Positions 14,937 through 23,373 of a stretch of DNA of 33,464 nt are shown one piece after another. The notes below the pieces were generated by a model, which made no database searches, was not told the DNA's origin, and was given only the letters and a program-made list of their open reading frames with translations. The translations under genes and the position numbers were made by a program. Position 1 is the stretch's first letter; each line of letters starts with the position of its first letter. This DNA is from a virus. The DNA is taken from positions 1 to 33,464 of IMG/VR virus record IMGVR_UViG_3300017757_000055; one strand, 5' to 3'.

Positions 14937-15427
14937 TGGATTCTATTTACGGTAATTTTAGAATAGAATTGCTTTTTAAACATAGCGAGTTAGAAAATGC
15001 TTGGGGTTCGCCATTACCTACCGCAAGCGAAAAGGGTTATCCAAAGATATTCGATAGAATGGTTCATTGGGTATTGTTTGCCGATGAAACCGCAATAGCA
15101 TATACATGTTCCCTATTGATGCCCGACAAAGCCTATGCGTTGGTAGGAAACACCTATGTTCGCAAAGAATGGCGAAGCAAAGGGCTACACACCCATTTAT
15201 TAAATGAAAGAAACAAATCACAGCACCTATATGGTGTACCACTAATCACCGTTTTAAATCCCATAGAAAAGACCGATATAGATAATCTTGTAAAGGTTGT
15301 ATCTAAACTCGGGTACGAAAGAATCAACGAGTATTTAGATGTGGCTGACATTATGCCCTTACCCTCATATACTAAATTGGATTTAAAAGAGCATCAAGAA
15401 TTGTGGAGGTTGAACTATGGCTCGTGA
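14936..15427 (+). CDS. GNAT-family acetyltransferase
   Basis: A 163-aa protein with the GNAT plan: beta-strand NTYVRKEWRSKGLHTHLLNER (73-92) containing the acetyl-CoA pyrophosphate-binding RxxGxx (R80-G83, His at position 85 instead of Gly/Ala), the TVLNP strand (105-109), and K-LGY near 124-127. It transfers an acetyl group from acetyl-CoA to an unknown amine. It lies inside the neck module, overlapping both neighbours (1 base upstream, 11 bases downstream), where virus GNATs have been seen but their substrates are largely unknown. A virion or host-protein modification is possible. Confidence 0.82.
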   Translation: MDSIYGNFRIELLFKHSELENAWGSPLPTASEKGYPKIFDRMVHWVLFADETAIAYTCSLLMPDKAYALVGNTYVRKEWRSKGLHTHLLNERNKSQHLYGVPLITVLNPIEKTDIDNLVKVVSKLGYERINEYLDVADIMPLPSYTKLDLKEHQELWRLNYGS

Positions 15428-16103
15428 TTTTAGGTTCGGCGGTGCTGGTGGTTGGAATATCGTTGGTAGCATTAATACTAAATCGGGTTCAACCGGCTTT
15501 GGGTTTACGGCTCGTATGAGCGACATACAACTTAGGGCTTTTATGCAAGACATAAAAGAAAGATTCCCAAAAGAAATGCAACAAATCATCACACAATCAT
15601 TAGGGCAAGGTATGCGTTGGGCTCGTGAAGATGGGGCAGATAAATTTAAAAGAACTGGCGCAAAGCCATACCAAATTATAGCCGACTCGTTACGAATGAA
15701 AGTATTAGACGATGGAGATGCAGGGGGTAGAGTTTTTGTATCACCCGAAGGAACTGGGCCAATTGGTTCTCGTGGTGCAAAGTTAGCCCATTTATTTTCA
15801 CAAGATATTGCGCCTTGGGATTATGGGTTTGATTTTAATACAGAAGGAAAACCGTTTGTCGTTGATTCGTCACAATTTAAAAGCAGTATTAGACCAGGTT
15901 TGTTTTTGTTAGATGACCCTGATAAAAAGTTTCCTGGTATTGGTGCATTTCGAGCACCCTACGGTGGCCTTGTAAAGTATGCTTGGCCTGACGACATGAA
16001 ATTTTATACCGAGTATGTATTAGAACAAAAACTCCGTGAATGGATTAACAGCACATTTAAACAAAAAGGAACAGTACCAATGAAGAACATGGGTGGTTAT
16101 TAA
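15417..16103 (+). CDS. Neck/tail completion protein (HK97 gp10-like)
   Basis: A 228-aa protein in the position of the tail-terminator/neck genes, with the typical central segment MQDIKERFPKEMQQIITQSL and a C-terminal helix. It has the mixed alpha/beta plan of HK97 gp10-like proteins that seal the tail. GGAGGT lies 8 nt before ATG 15417, inside the GNAT gene. The assignment rests on order and general sequence character rather than a hallmark motif. Confidence 0.55.
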   Translation: MARDFRFGGAGGWNIVGSINTKSGSTGFGFTARMSDIQLRAFMQDIKERFPKEMQQIITQSLGQGMRWAREDGADKFKRTGAKPYQIIADSLRMKVLDDGDAGGRVFVSPEGTGPIGSRGAKLAHLFSQDIAPWDYGFDFNTEGKPFVVDSSQFKSSIRPGLFLLDDPDKKFPGIGAFRAPYGGLVKYAWPDDMKFYTEYVLEQKLREWINSTFKQKGTVPMKNMGGY

Positions 16104-17155
16104 TGGCGATAGCAGATAAAACAACATATTGGAAATTAAAATCAGATGGTTCAAGCGACCCATCAGTAAATACAAATCCCGAATTATACGCATGGACTTT
16201 AACAGGTGTTGGTGGTTCATCGGTAAATAACGAATGGGTAATTACTAATCAAACCGTTAGTTATACGCCAACATCAACAGAATACACTATATGGGCTGTT
16301 ATCAAATACATCACTACGCCCCTAAATGGCACTACTCTTTTGCGCCTACACAACGGTTCACAATATGTCAATGTAGTATCAAAGGGGAATGACACATCGT
16401 TAGGTCTTGATGGTAATACCGACGCAGTATTTACTGGTTTAGATTTAAAAAACGATTACACAATAGTTAGATTAACATTAGATAGTTCCGGTAATGCTCG
16501 AATGTATGTTCACGATATAATAGAAGATGATGACGCTACTACATCTTATTTAAGTGTAGTACCTATAACTGCGGTAGGAACAAAATCAATACAATTTATG
16601 AATGATTCCGGCTCGGTTAGTTTTGCGAATGTATTAGGTTGCGACCAAGGGGCTTTTTCACCCGACGAGTTATCCCCTAGTCAATTCATAAATGATGCTT
16701 TCCATAGGGTAGGTCTAAAGGTTGTTGAAACACTACAAAACTCTAATCGACCATTTTTAAAGAATGTTGTTGATGACTCAGCAATAATTTACGGATATGA
16801 TATAAGCCAAAGCATGATTTCCCGACTTCCCGCACCTTCAATCTATGTATTACAAAGACAAGTTGCATCGGAGGCTTTAGATGTATTAGGTGGTCATGGT
16901 CTTACTACTATTGCACAATTGCAAGTATTTATATTAACTCGTGGAACAAATTATAAGAATGCGTATCGTTATTGTCTTGATATTACCGGTGATGTATTTG
17001 ACGAGATTATGACTAATTTAGGTTTAGATGCAAACCAAGATGCCATATTGGGGTATGAATTAACACTAGATAATAAGATGGATGACGGAGAAACTGTGTG
17101 CGTTCACAAACTATCATTCGACACAATGAGGCGACACCATTTACAAAGGAGATGA
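16103..17155 (+). CDS. Tail-neck protein with lectin-like N-terminal domain
   Basis: A 350-aa protein whose N-terminal 185 residues resemble a LamG/concanavalin-like beta sandwich (WAVIKYITTPLNGTTLLRLHNG, then DYTIVRLTLDSSGNARMYV, and SIQFMNDSGSVSFANVL). The C-terminal half (about 195-345) is helical and may be the neck or tail completion part. ATG 16103 overlaps the previous stop (TAATGG). A carbohydrate-binding or surface-exposed role is inference. Confidence 0.6.
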   Translation: MAIADKTTYWKLKSDGSSDPSVNTNPELYAWTLTGVGGSSVNNEWVITNQTVSYTPTSTEYTIWAVIKYITTPLNGTTLLRLHNGSQYVNVVSKGNDTSLGLDGNTDAVFTGLDLKNDYTIVRLTLDSSGNARMYVHDIIEDDDATTSYLSVVPITAVGTKSIQFMNDSGSVSFANVLGCDQGAFSPDELSPSQFINDAFHRVGLKVVETLQNSNRPFLKNVVDDSAIIYGYDISQSMISRLPAPSIYVLQRQVASEALDVLGGHGLTTIAQLQVFILTRGTNYKNAYRYCLDITGDVFDEIMTNLGLDANQDAILGYELTLDNKMDDGETVCVHKLSFDTMRRHHLQRR

Positions 17156-17181
17156 GTTCATATAGTCGCCCATTAATAGCA

Positions 17182-17203
17182 GACATTAAAGGGGTTATTT
17201 ATT
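17182..17203 (+). promoter_or_regulatory. GACATTAAAGGGG leader of tail tube gene
   Basis: The element ends with GGGG nine bases before the ATG. A near-identical element (GACAATTAAAGGGG) with the same nine-base spacing precedes the gene at 18497. It may be a ribosome site or an internal promoter. Confidence 0.35.
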
Positions 17204-18241
17204 ATGGCTTATACAATTGGTTCAGCAAATAGAGGCGCAGTCATTAGACAACAAACATCATTTGGCACTGTAGGTAGCGGAAGCACATTCTTTGGTGCAA
17301 TAGACGACGAATCACTATCAACCACATTTGATACCAATATGCGTGGAGATATGACCCGTTACGGCGCATCAAAGTCAAAGACCGGCAAAAGATATTCCGA
17401 AGGTGGAATAAACATGGCTTTAGACGATTCACAATTCTGCGCACTATTACTAAAGGGCATTTTTCCAAAGGTAGCAACAACCGGTGGAGGAGACCCATAC
17501 ACTCACGCCATGACTGAAATTAATCACGACCAAGGAAGAGCTGGTGCCGAATCATTCCCTGTATTCCAATTAATTATTGTCCGTGATGAAAAGCAACATT
17601 CCTATTCATCCATGAGCGTCAACCGTGTATCTATCAAAGGTAGCGTTGGTGAGTATGTAATGCTAAGTGCAGACTTTGTAGGAAAGGCTGAGGGAGATGA
17701 CTCAGTAACTTCACCAGATGCAATTGCCACCGAATCAACATTAGCCGTAGGTGCAACCGAACCAGTACACTTCCAAAGCGCAAGTGTAGCATTTAAAAAT
17801 TCTTCAGCATCTTTGCAAGTAAAGTCGGTTGATATTGAGTTTAACCTAAACCGTGATGTTGATGCTTCCTTTGCATTAGGAAACGAAACATGCGTTAGAG
17901 AAGCACCACCACAACTTAGGGAAATAACAGGTTCCGTCGAGTTTATCAAGCCTATTCATAGCACATCATTAAATGAACCACTATTCGGTGATATGATTGA
18001 TGGCGGAGCAAACACCATCTACCAACCTGGTTCAAGCAACCCAGCAATTACACTAACATTTACCTCTACGGCAAACCATGACTTTGTAATCAAAGTATAT
18101 CATGTTCAATGGGATGCACCGTCTATGAATGTATCAGGTAGAGATACACAAACAATGTCATTAGGGTTTACAGCACTATTTGATGAAACAAAGAAGGCTA
18201 TGGCAACACTTGATGTTAGAAACGCAGCTTCATCATTGTGA
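17204..18241 (+). CDS. Major tail tube protein
   Basis: A 345-aa protein, mainly beta, with MAYTIGSANRGAVIRQQTSFG at the start, the inner barrel SVNRVSIKGSVGEYVMLSADFVG (about 138-160) and the closing QTMSLGFTALFD. It stacks as rings to form the tail lumen. Position before two small proteins, the frameshifted chaperone and tape measure is the classic siphovirus order. Codon choice is regular as for a high-expression structural gene. It has the conserved GACA-TTAAAGGGG leader. Confidence 0.85.
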   Translation: MAYTIGSANRGAVIRQQTSFGTVGSGSTFFGAIDDESLSTTFDTNMRGDMTRYGASKSKTGKRYSEGGINMALDDSQFCALLLKGIFPKVATTGGGDPYTHAMTEINHDQGRAGAESFPVFQLIIVRDEKQHSYSSMSVNRVSIKGSVGEYVMLSADFVGKAEGDDSVTSPDAIATESTLAVGATEPVHFQSASVAFKNSSASLQVKSVDIEFNLNRDVDASFALGNETCVREAPPQLREITGSVEFIKPIHSTSLNEPLFGDMIDGGANTIYQPGSSNPAITLTFTSTANHDFVIKVYHVQWDAPSMNVSGRDTQTMSLGFTALFDETKKAMATLDVRNAASSL

Positions 18242-18250
18242 GGTGATTAA

Positions 18251-18448
18251 ATGAGCCACACCATTACCGACAAGTCCAAACTAAAGGTTGTTCAAGTCGA
18301 AGGTGATTTAGCAACAATTGATGCAAACCTACAAACTGCACTTCAAGGTAGTCTTTTTGCTAACGGTGATAAGATTATTGATATTAGCATAGTAAAGAAC
18401 AAACACAATAACAGATTAGTGGCTTACATAACATTTGAAGACCAATGA
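18251..18448 (+). CDS. Small hypothetical protein, 65 aa
   Basis: MSHTITDKSKLKVVQVEGDLATID... folds plausibly as a beta-alpha-beta unit. GAGGTGATTAA precedes ATG 18251, the best ribosome site in the tail module. No family recognised; position after the tail tube suggests tail or head accessory. Confidence 0.6.
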   Translation: MSHTITDKSKLKVVQVEGDLATIDANLQTALQGSLFANGDKIIDISIVKNKHNNRLVAYITFEDQ

Positions 18449-18473
18449 TTTCATATACTCCAGCGCAAGTAAG

Positions 18474-18496
18474 GACAATTAAAGGGGAAAGATAAC
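18474..18496 (+). promoter_or_regulatory. GACAATTAAAGGGG leader of 144-aa gene
   Basis: Second copy of the element before the tail tube gene, with GGGG again ending nine bases before ATG 18497. Confidence 0.35.
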
Positions 18497-18931
18497 ATGC
18501 CGTACAACCGATACCTAAATGGCGTAATACGCAGCGAACACCATGCACACGGACTATCACGAGAAATAACTGTAGAGTATGACTTTGCAGACCTCGAAGG
18601 TGCTGTGGGTGCAGTAACTCTAACCGATGTAAATAACAATGCGGTTTCAATCCCTGATAACGCAATCATTACAAGTGTTGTTTATGAAGAAATTACACCT
18701 ATGACCTCCGGTGGCTCAGCAACCGTTGCTTTGGGTATTACCGGAAACACAGACGCATTCATAGCAGCAACTGCTTTTAATAACGCAGCCTTTACCGCTG
18801 ATGTTAGCACAAAAGAAAACGAAGTACCACTAAAGACAAGCGCATCTGTATCTGTGTTGGCAACAATCGCCACAGCTGCATTAACCGCAGGTAAATTTAG
18901 ATTACACATATCTTATATCAACGGAGCTTGA
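18497..18931 (+). CDS. Beta-rich virion protein, 144 aa
   Basis: A 144-aa protein with a layout common in marine phage structural genes: a SREITVEYDFADLEGAVGAVTL block, then IPDNAIITSVVYEEI, a SGGSATVALGITGNTDAF strand, and a final FRLHISYINGA. Such proteins are usually virion structural, often decoration or tail components, though the function is not established. It carries a leader shared with the tail tube gene, which fits high expression. Confidence 0.7.
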   Translation: MPYNRYLNGVIRSEHHAHGLSREITVEYDFADLEGAVGAVTLTDVNNNAVSIPDNAIITSVVYEEITPMTSGGSATVALGITGNTDAFIAATAFNNAAFTADVSTKENEVPLKTSASVSVLATIATAALTAGKFRLHISYINGA

Positions 18932-18937
18932 TTCTAA

Positions 18938-19090
18938 ATGGATGAGTTTACCGATGCACACGGAGTTTGGCGAGTAGATAAGGTATTGCCAAACGGTGCA
19001 AAAAGGTATGTTTTGGCTGAGCCAGTAGTAAAAGAAAAGAAAAGTAAAGGAAAAGTGAAGAAGAATGCCAGTACTAAAAAAGGAAATTGA
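18938..19090 (+). CDS. Small basic protein, 50 aa
   Basis: MDEFTDAHGVWRVDKVLPNG... forms a short beta unit (GVWRV, RYVLAEPV), followed by a disordered Lys-rich tail. Its end overlaps the next gene by 26 bases in another frame. No clear ribosome site is seen. Translation is plausible because it fills the gap in an otherwise closely packed operon, but it could be chance. Confidence 0.4.
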   Translation: MDEFTDAHGVWRVDKVLPNGAKRYVLAEPVVKEKKSKGKVKKNASTKKGN

Positions 19091-19421
19091 ACTAAACGAT
19101 GGAACAAAAATCTGGGTGCGCCAAGCTTCTGGGTTAGAAAAAATCAAAATAGAAAGCGTACAAGCGAAAGCAGTTAGACGATGCCGTGACTTCGGAAACC
19201 CCGAAGATTGGACTATCGAGCAAAACGAAAAGTTTTTGGAAATTATAGAAGAACTTGGTGGTTCTTTAGAAAACCAAATGACCGAGTGGATTCCTAAGTG
19301 TATATTGACTGAAGGTTTTGATTACAATTTATTAACATCAGAAGAAGCTCGTGATATTCTCGGATTTGTTCGAGGGGATAATGGTGAGGGTGCTATCCCT
19401 TTGGGGTCTTCAGCCGAGTAG
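19065..19421 (+). CDS. Tail assembly chaperone, short form (gpG-like)
   Basis: A 118-aa protein located just before the tape measure gene, as the lambda G/T pair is. It begins MPVLKKEIELNDGTKIWVRQ and is mainly helical after residue 25, with IEQNEKFLEIIEELGG and LLTSEEARDILGFVRG near the end. Such proteins coat the tape measure during tail assembly. Seven codons before the stop, C CCT TTG forms a heptamer CCCTTTG in the zero frame, from which ribosomes could slip -1 into the next open frame. Confidence 0.72.
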   Translation: MPVLKKEIELNDGTKIWVRQASGLEKIKIESVQAKAVRRCRDFGNPEDWTIEQNEKFLEIIEELGGSLENQMTEWIPKCILTEGFDYNLLTSEEARDILGFVRGDNGEGAIPLGSSAE

Positions 19422-19693
19422 CCCCGCTTTTAAGTAGTGCATTTAAAGGAACCTTGCCCTCCGACCTATACGAGAAGTATCACGGTATGGGCGGGCGAGC
19501 ACGAATGGAATTTGACTTAGAAATGGCTTCGGAAATTTCAAGACAAATAGCCAACTCACAAAACAAATCCAAAAACGAGCCTCGTGGTGGAATAAAGGGC
19601 GTAGTAGCCCGTAGGAATCAATTGCGAAAGCAAGCATCACAAAACGCTATTTCCGATGAGCAAGCGGTAAATATGCTTACGGGTATGGAGTAA
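19388..19693 (+). CDS. Tail chaperone -1 frameshift extension (gpT-like)
   Basis: This frame is open from 19388 to 19693 and has no ATG near its start (a TTG at 19454 is the first usable start). It is -1 relative to the upstream chaperone. Shifting at 19397-19403 joins the two as join(19065..19403, 19403..19693), giving a 209-aa fusion whose junction reads AIPL then GVFSRVAPLLSSAFKG, a sensible hydrophobic helix that would be lost if TTG were used. The extension is helical and basic at the end (KGVVARRNQLRKQASQ). In lambda the gpGT fusion recruits tail tube subunits; the same job is inferred here. Confidence 0.72.
   Translation, partial: GCYPFGVFSRVAPLLSSAFKGTLPSDLYEKYHGMGGRARMEFDLEMASEISRQIANSQNKSKNEPRGGIKGVVARRNQLRKQASQNAISDEQAVNMLTGME
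19397..19403 (+). promoter_or_regulatory. Slippery heptamer CCCTTTG for -1 frameshift
   Basis: The heptamer lies in the zero frame as C CCT TTG, obeying the X XXY YYZ rule, seven codons before the stop and within the only 34-base overlap where both frames are open (19388-19421). A small GGGG/CCCC stem (19403-19406 with 19422-19425) could form directly downstream, but this is a weak structure. Confidence 0.65.
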
Positions 19694-19711
19694 CTTATAG
19701 GGGGTGTATGA

Positions 19712-22700
19712 GTGGCAAAGGTAGGTGGCCCCCGAGTTTTCTTCGACATTGTAGGTGTCTTTAATGCTACCAACATGCTTAAAGACATGGATGCTAAGAT
19801 GACTGTTGTAGAGTCAATTGTCTTAGACTCTATGGATGCTATTATGGGCTCGTTTGCTGGAATATCTGAAGTTATAACGCAGATAACCGAAACAACAGTA
19901 CCACTCGCACAATCCCTATCGGAAGCCACTATTGAGTTTGAAAAATTCGCTGGTGTCAACAAAGAATTAGCAGCCGGTATTATTGAGACGGGTATGGGCT
20001 TTGGTTTTACCGCCGAAGAATCCCTAGCAGCGGGTGCAAAGATGGCACAATTAACCGCTTTAATTGGTGAATCATCTGTCGGTGCTGCTACTGAAATGGG
20101 TCAAACTTTTGCGTTGATTTCCGGTATGGGAACAACGGAGGCTATGACCCGTATGATTAACATGCACCAACAAACTGGGTTTATGTACGGTCATTTAACA
20201 AAAGCCCAATTCGATTTGATGACAGCGGAACAACAAGCAAACCATGTTCGTGTAAATACTATTGAGATATTAGACCAACTTAACACTGTTGAAAATCGTT
20301 CAGCTGCATCAATGAAACAAATAACCTTTGTTATGAATCAGTTTGCATCACAGGCTCACCAAACCGGCGAGTCTATTGCTCACATGGCTGCTATGTCTGC
20401 GGTTTTGATTGAGTCTGGTGAAGAACAAGGTAAGGCTGGTAGGGCTTTGCGTATGATTTATGCACGATTAGGTGCTGATACAAGTGGGGCTAGTACGGAA
20501 TTAAATAAGTTGGGGATAGAAACTCATACTGCTAGTGGTGCTTTGCGCCCATTATCGTCTATTGTAGAGGATTTATCCAGCAAATTCTCTACATTAAGCG
20601 ACGAAGAAAGGCAGCGTATTGTTCAGACCGTAGCCGGAAACGACCACTATGTTAGATTTATTAAACTAATTCAAAACCAAGAACGAATGTCAGAATTAGC
20701 AACAGACGCTATTGTTGACCAGGCTACCGCCTCGGAAGAATTAAACCGTGTTTTAGAAGACCAATCAACTGCTTTAAAAGAAGCACAGGCCGAAATGCAG
20801 CATAACCAAGCACTATTGGGTCAAGCACTTGTTCCTGCATATACAAGGGCTACCGAAATTCAAGCACAGTTTACACTAGGCTTAGCGCAATTATCAGAAA
20901 CAGGATTTGGGAATGCTGTTGCTACCGGATTAATAACACTACAAAGATACGCACAAATTTTAGGTGGTGTCTTTGACATGTATTTGAACATGAAGTCTGT
21001 GAATATCGCTATGCGAACACACACGGCTATTCTGCGGGCTATAAACGGCGAAGAATTGGTCAGAACCGATACGCATAGGCAAAGAAACACTTTAGCCACC
21101 GCTACTATTGCTAATGATGAAATTATTGCCGGATTACAAGAAAAGATATTATTAGCAAAACTAAGAATTACTGAGTATGATAATATATACGGACACAATT
21201 CACAAATGCGAGTTAGGCTTGAACAACAATTAGCCTATGAAACCGAAAGAGTGGGGGTTTTAATTGCTGAAAGAAATACTTTACACCAAACAGAAATGCA
21301 AAGTCGAACCAAAATGAGTATGTTAGCACTTGAGTTAGAGTCAATTGAAACTAACGCCTATGTTAATACCATTCAAAGAACAAAGGTACAAGGAATGGCG
21401 CAAGCGCATTTGGGTCAACAACAAATAGCGAATATGATTGCAGTCAATGCTCAATTAGAAGTTGAATTGGTTGCTACAGGAAGAAGGATTCAAGAAGGTA
21501 AAATTTTAATCAACCAAGAATTGCACAAACATGCCATAGAGTTAGCAAAAATAGAAGCTCAAGATACACAATTGATGAATGCTAAAATAGAATTGGAGCA
21601 GGCAAGAAAAATGGGCTTAATGGCAGCAAACCATGTTGACCTTGAAGAAGAAGTCAACCGCCAGTTGCAGGAAAACATGGTGAGAAGGGCAGGGATAATA
21701 AGATTAACGGAACTCCATGATGGCTACAATAGCATTTTGATAAGCCAAGATAAAGAAAGGAATAAAGCAGCAGCAACAATGTTATCCAGAAATGAAGCAC
21801 TATTAGATGTTAATTATATGTTAGTGCAATTAACTGAAACCGAAGCTTCTAGAAAATCCCGAATTGCAGCAATAGATGAAGAATTAGTAATGACTTTGCG
21901 AGCACAAGGTATTTTGAAAGAACAACTTGGTTTCTTAACCCAAGAAGAAATAGCAACTTTACCCGTATTAATAGGACAAAAAGCACAACTTACCGAAGCA
22001 GAAAAAGCACAAAACATGGCCGAAATACAAAGAATAATTGCTCGAAGGCAATTAAACGCCGAAGGTCTTAGGACACTACCTCTTTTAAGCGCACAATCCC
22101 AAGCACTAACAAAATTTTCTATGGCAGCGGGTATGGCTTCTATGTCCGTACAAGTTCTTGCTGGCGTGTTTGGGTTTGACGAAGAAAGAAGCATGAGAGT
22201 ATCTATGATGTTGATGACACTAAGCATGATTCCTGCTATGGCTCAAATGGCTCAAATGACTGTTGGTATGACCAGTGCTGGATTAGCAGCACAAGGGGCA
22301 GCAACCGCAACAAACAAATTTAATATGGCTTTGAAAGGAATAGGTATAGGTATCGCTATTGCTGGTGTTGTATATTTATTTGATATAATTACTGGCATGG
22401 GTAAAAAGGCTAGTGATGAGGTTGATGAACTCAACGATAGCCTAATGCTAACCGATAAATTACTAAGCGATATGACTCATGAAGAAGCAACAGGTCTTGG
22501 TGTTCCCACAACACTTGTTGACACATTAGGTAGCACCATTGACCTTACCACAATGAATGTGACCGAACTAAGAAATGCAATATCCTCGGCTGAAAGTGAA
22601 ATAGATAATATTGACACTAAGGTAAGTGAATTAGGAAGTGACCATCCAGGAATCCCAACACTGCTAGATGAAAAGGGAGAATTAGAAAAAATGATTGGTT

Positions 22701-23365
22701 CTTTAGACCAAGCATTAGCATTAGAAATATCTTTACAATATCAAGGACTTGATGTTAATAGCACTTTTGCAAGGAAAAAAGTACTGCGTGATTTAGAAGC
22801 TGGTTTATTTTCTGGCGATGGTGCGCCTGACAATTTTGCAAGGACACTCGTTCCTGGTATTGAGTATGTACCATTAGATACCGCAACAGGTACAGAATAT
22901 ATAGAAATTGATACGATGGTGCATGCCTACAAAGACTTAGATGAAACTATTGCTGGTCTTGCCGATGGTAGTATTCGGTATAACGAAATAAACGAAGAAG
23001 GTCTTGCCTTTTTGTCTGCACTCGCAGAAAGTGGTTCATATTTGGCTGACAACTTCGGATATGCTGCAGAAGTAATTGTTGAAGACACAGAAGAAATCGG
23101 CTCAACATTTACCGAGGCTGAAGAAAAGATGCGAGCCTTTGCTAACGCTCGTGAAGAATTATTCTTTGGTGGCAAATCCCAATACATGTCCGGCGAAATG
23201 ATGAAGCAAGTAGTTAATAAGGGTGTTGAAAATTTGTATTCTAATGTGGAGTTATTAATGACTAATAACTTTTATGGATTGACATTTGATGAGGCAGTAA
23301 ATGAGATTAGTAATAGGATAACCGACCAATTAATTAGTCAGGGTGTTCCTTTGAATAGTAGTTAG
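19712..23365 (+). CDS. Tape measure protein
   Basis: A 1217-aa protein that sets tail length and enters the tail lumen. The N-terminal 370 residues resemble TP901-type tape measures: FAGVNKELAAGIIETG, IAHMAAMSAVLIESGEEQGKAGRALRMIYARLGAD (about 228-262), SSKFSTLSDEERQRIVQTVAG. The middle (470-760) is long coiled coil, and a hydrophobic segment runs about 800-897. The start is GTG 19712 with GGGGGTG upstream; an ATG four bases earlier is out of frame. At roughly 1.5 angstrom per residue the tail would be about 180 nm, an estimate only. No lytic domain was seen. Confidence 0.92.
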   Translation: MAKVGGPRVFFDIVGVFNATNMLKDMDAKMTVVESIVLDSMDAIMGSFAGISEVITQITETTVPLAQSLSEATIEFEKFAGVNKELAAGIIETGMGFGFTAEESLAAGAKMAQLTALIGESSVGAATEMGQTFALISGMGTTEAMTRMINMHQQTGFMYGHLTKAQFDLMTAEQQANHVRVNTIEILDQLNTVENRSAASMKQITFVMNQFASQAHQTGESIAHMAAMSAVLIESGEEQGKAGRALRMIYARLGADTSGASTELNKLGIETHTASGALRPLSSIVEDLSSKFSTLSDEERQRIVQTVAGNDHYVRFIKLIQNQERMSELATDAIVDQATASEELNRVLEDQSTALKEAQAEMQHNQALLGQALVPAYTRATEIQAQFTLGLAQLSETGFGNAVATGLITLQRYAQILGGVFDMYLNMKSVNIAMRTHTAILRAINGEELVRTDTHRQRNTLATATIANDEIIAGLQEKILLAKLRITEYDNIYGHNSQMRVRLEQQLAYETERVGVLIAERNTLHQTEMQSRTKMSMLALELESIETNAYVNTIQRTKVQGMAQAHLGQQQIANMIAVNAQLEVELVATGRRIQEGKILINQELHKHAIELAKIEAQDTQLMNAKIELEQARKMGLMAANHVDLEEEVNRQLQENMVRRAGIIRLTELHDGYNSILISQDKERNKAAATMLSRNEALLDVNYMLVQLTETEASRKSRIAAIDEELVMTLRAQGILKEQLGFLTQEEIATLPVLIGQKAQLTEAEKAQNMAEIQRIIARRQLNAEGLRTLPLLSAQSQALTKFSMAAGMASMSVQVLAGVFGFDEERSMRVSMMLMTLSMIPAMAQMAQMTVGMTSAGLAAQGAATATNKFNMALKGIGIGIAIAGVVYLFDIITGMGKKASDEVDELNDSLMLTDKLLSDMTHEEATGLGVPTTLVDTLGSTIDLTTMNVTELRNAISSAESEIDNIDTKVSELGSDHPGIPTLLDEKGELEKMIGSLDQALALEISLQYQGLDVNSTFARKKVLRDLEAGLFSGDGAPDNFARTLVPGIEYVPLDTATGTEYIEIDTMVHAYKDLDETIAGLADGSIRYNEINEEGLAFLSALAESGSYLADNFGYAAEVIVEDTEEIGSTFTEAEEKMRAFANAREELFFGGKSQYMSGEMMKQVVNKGVENLYSNVELLMTNNFYGLTFDEAVNEISNRITDQLISQGVPLNSS

Positions 23366-23373
23366 GTGAGTAA

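Noticed and set aside
17152-17232. 26-codon frame before the tail tube gene
   Set aside because: It overlaps the tail tube start in another frame, has no cysteine, membrane or charge pattern of note, and the GGGG leader belongs to the tail tube gene.
19454-19693. Separate gene starting at TTG 19454
   Set aside because: The frame is open and protein-like upstream of TTG and meets a proper -1 slippery site, so frameshift expression explains it better.
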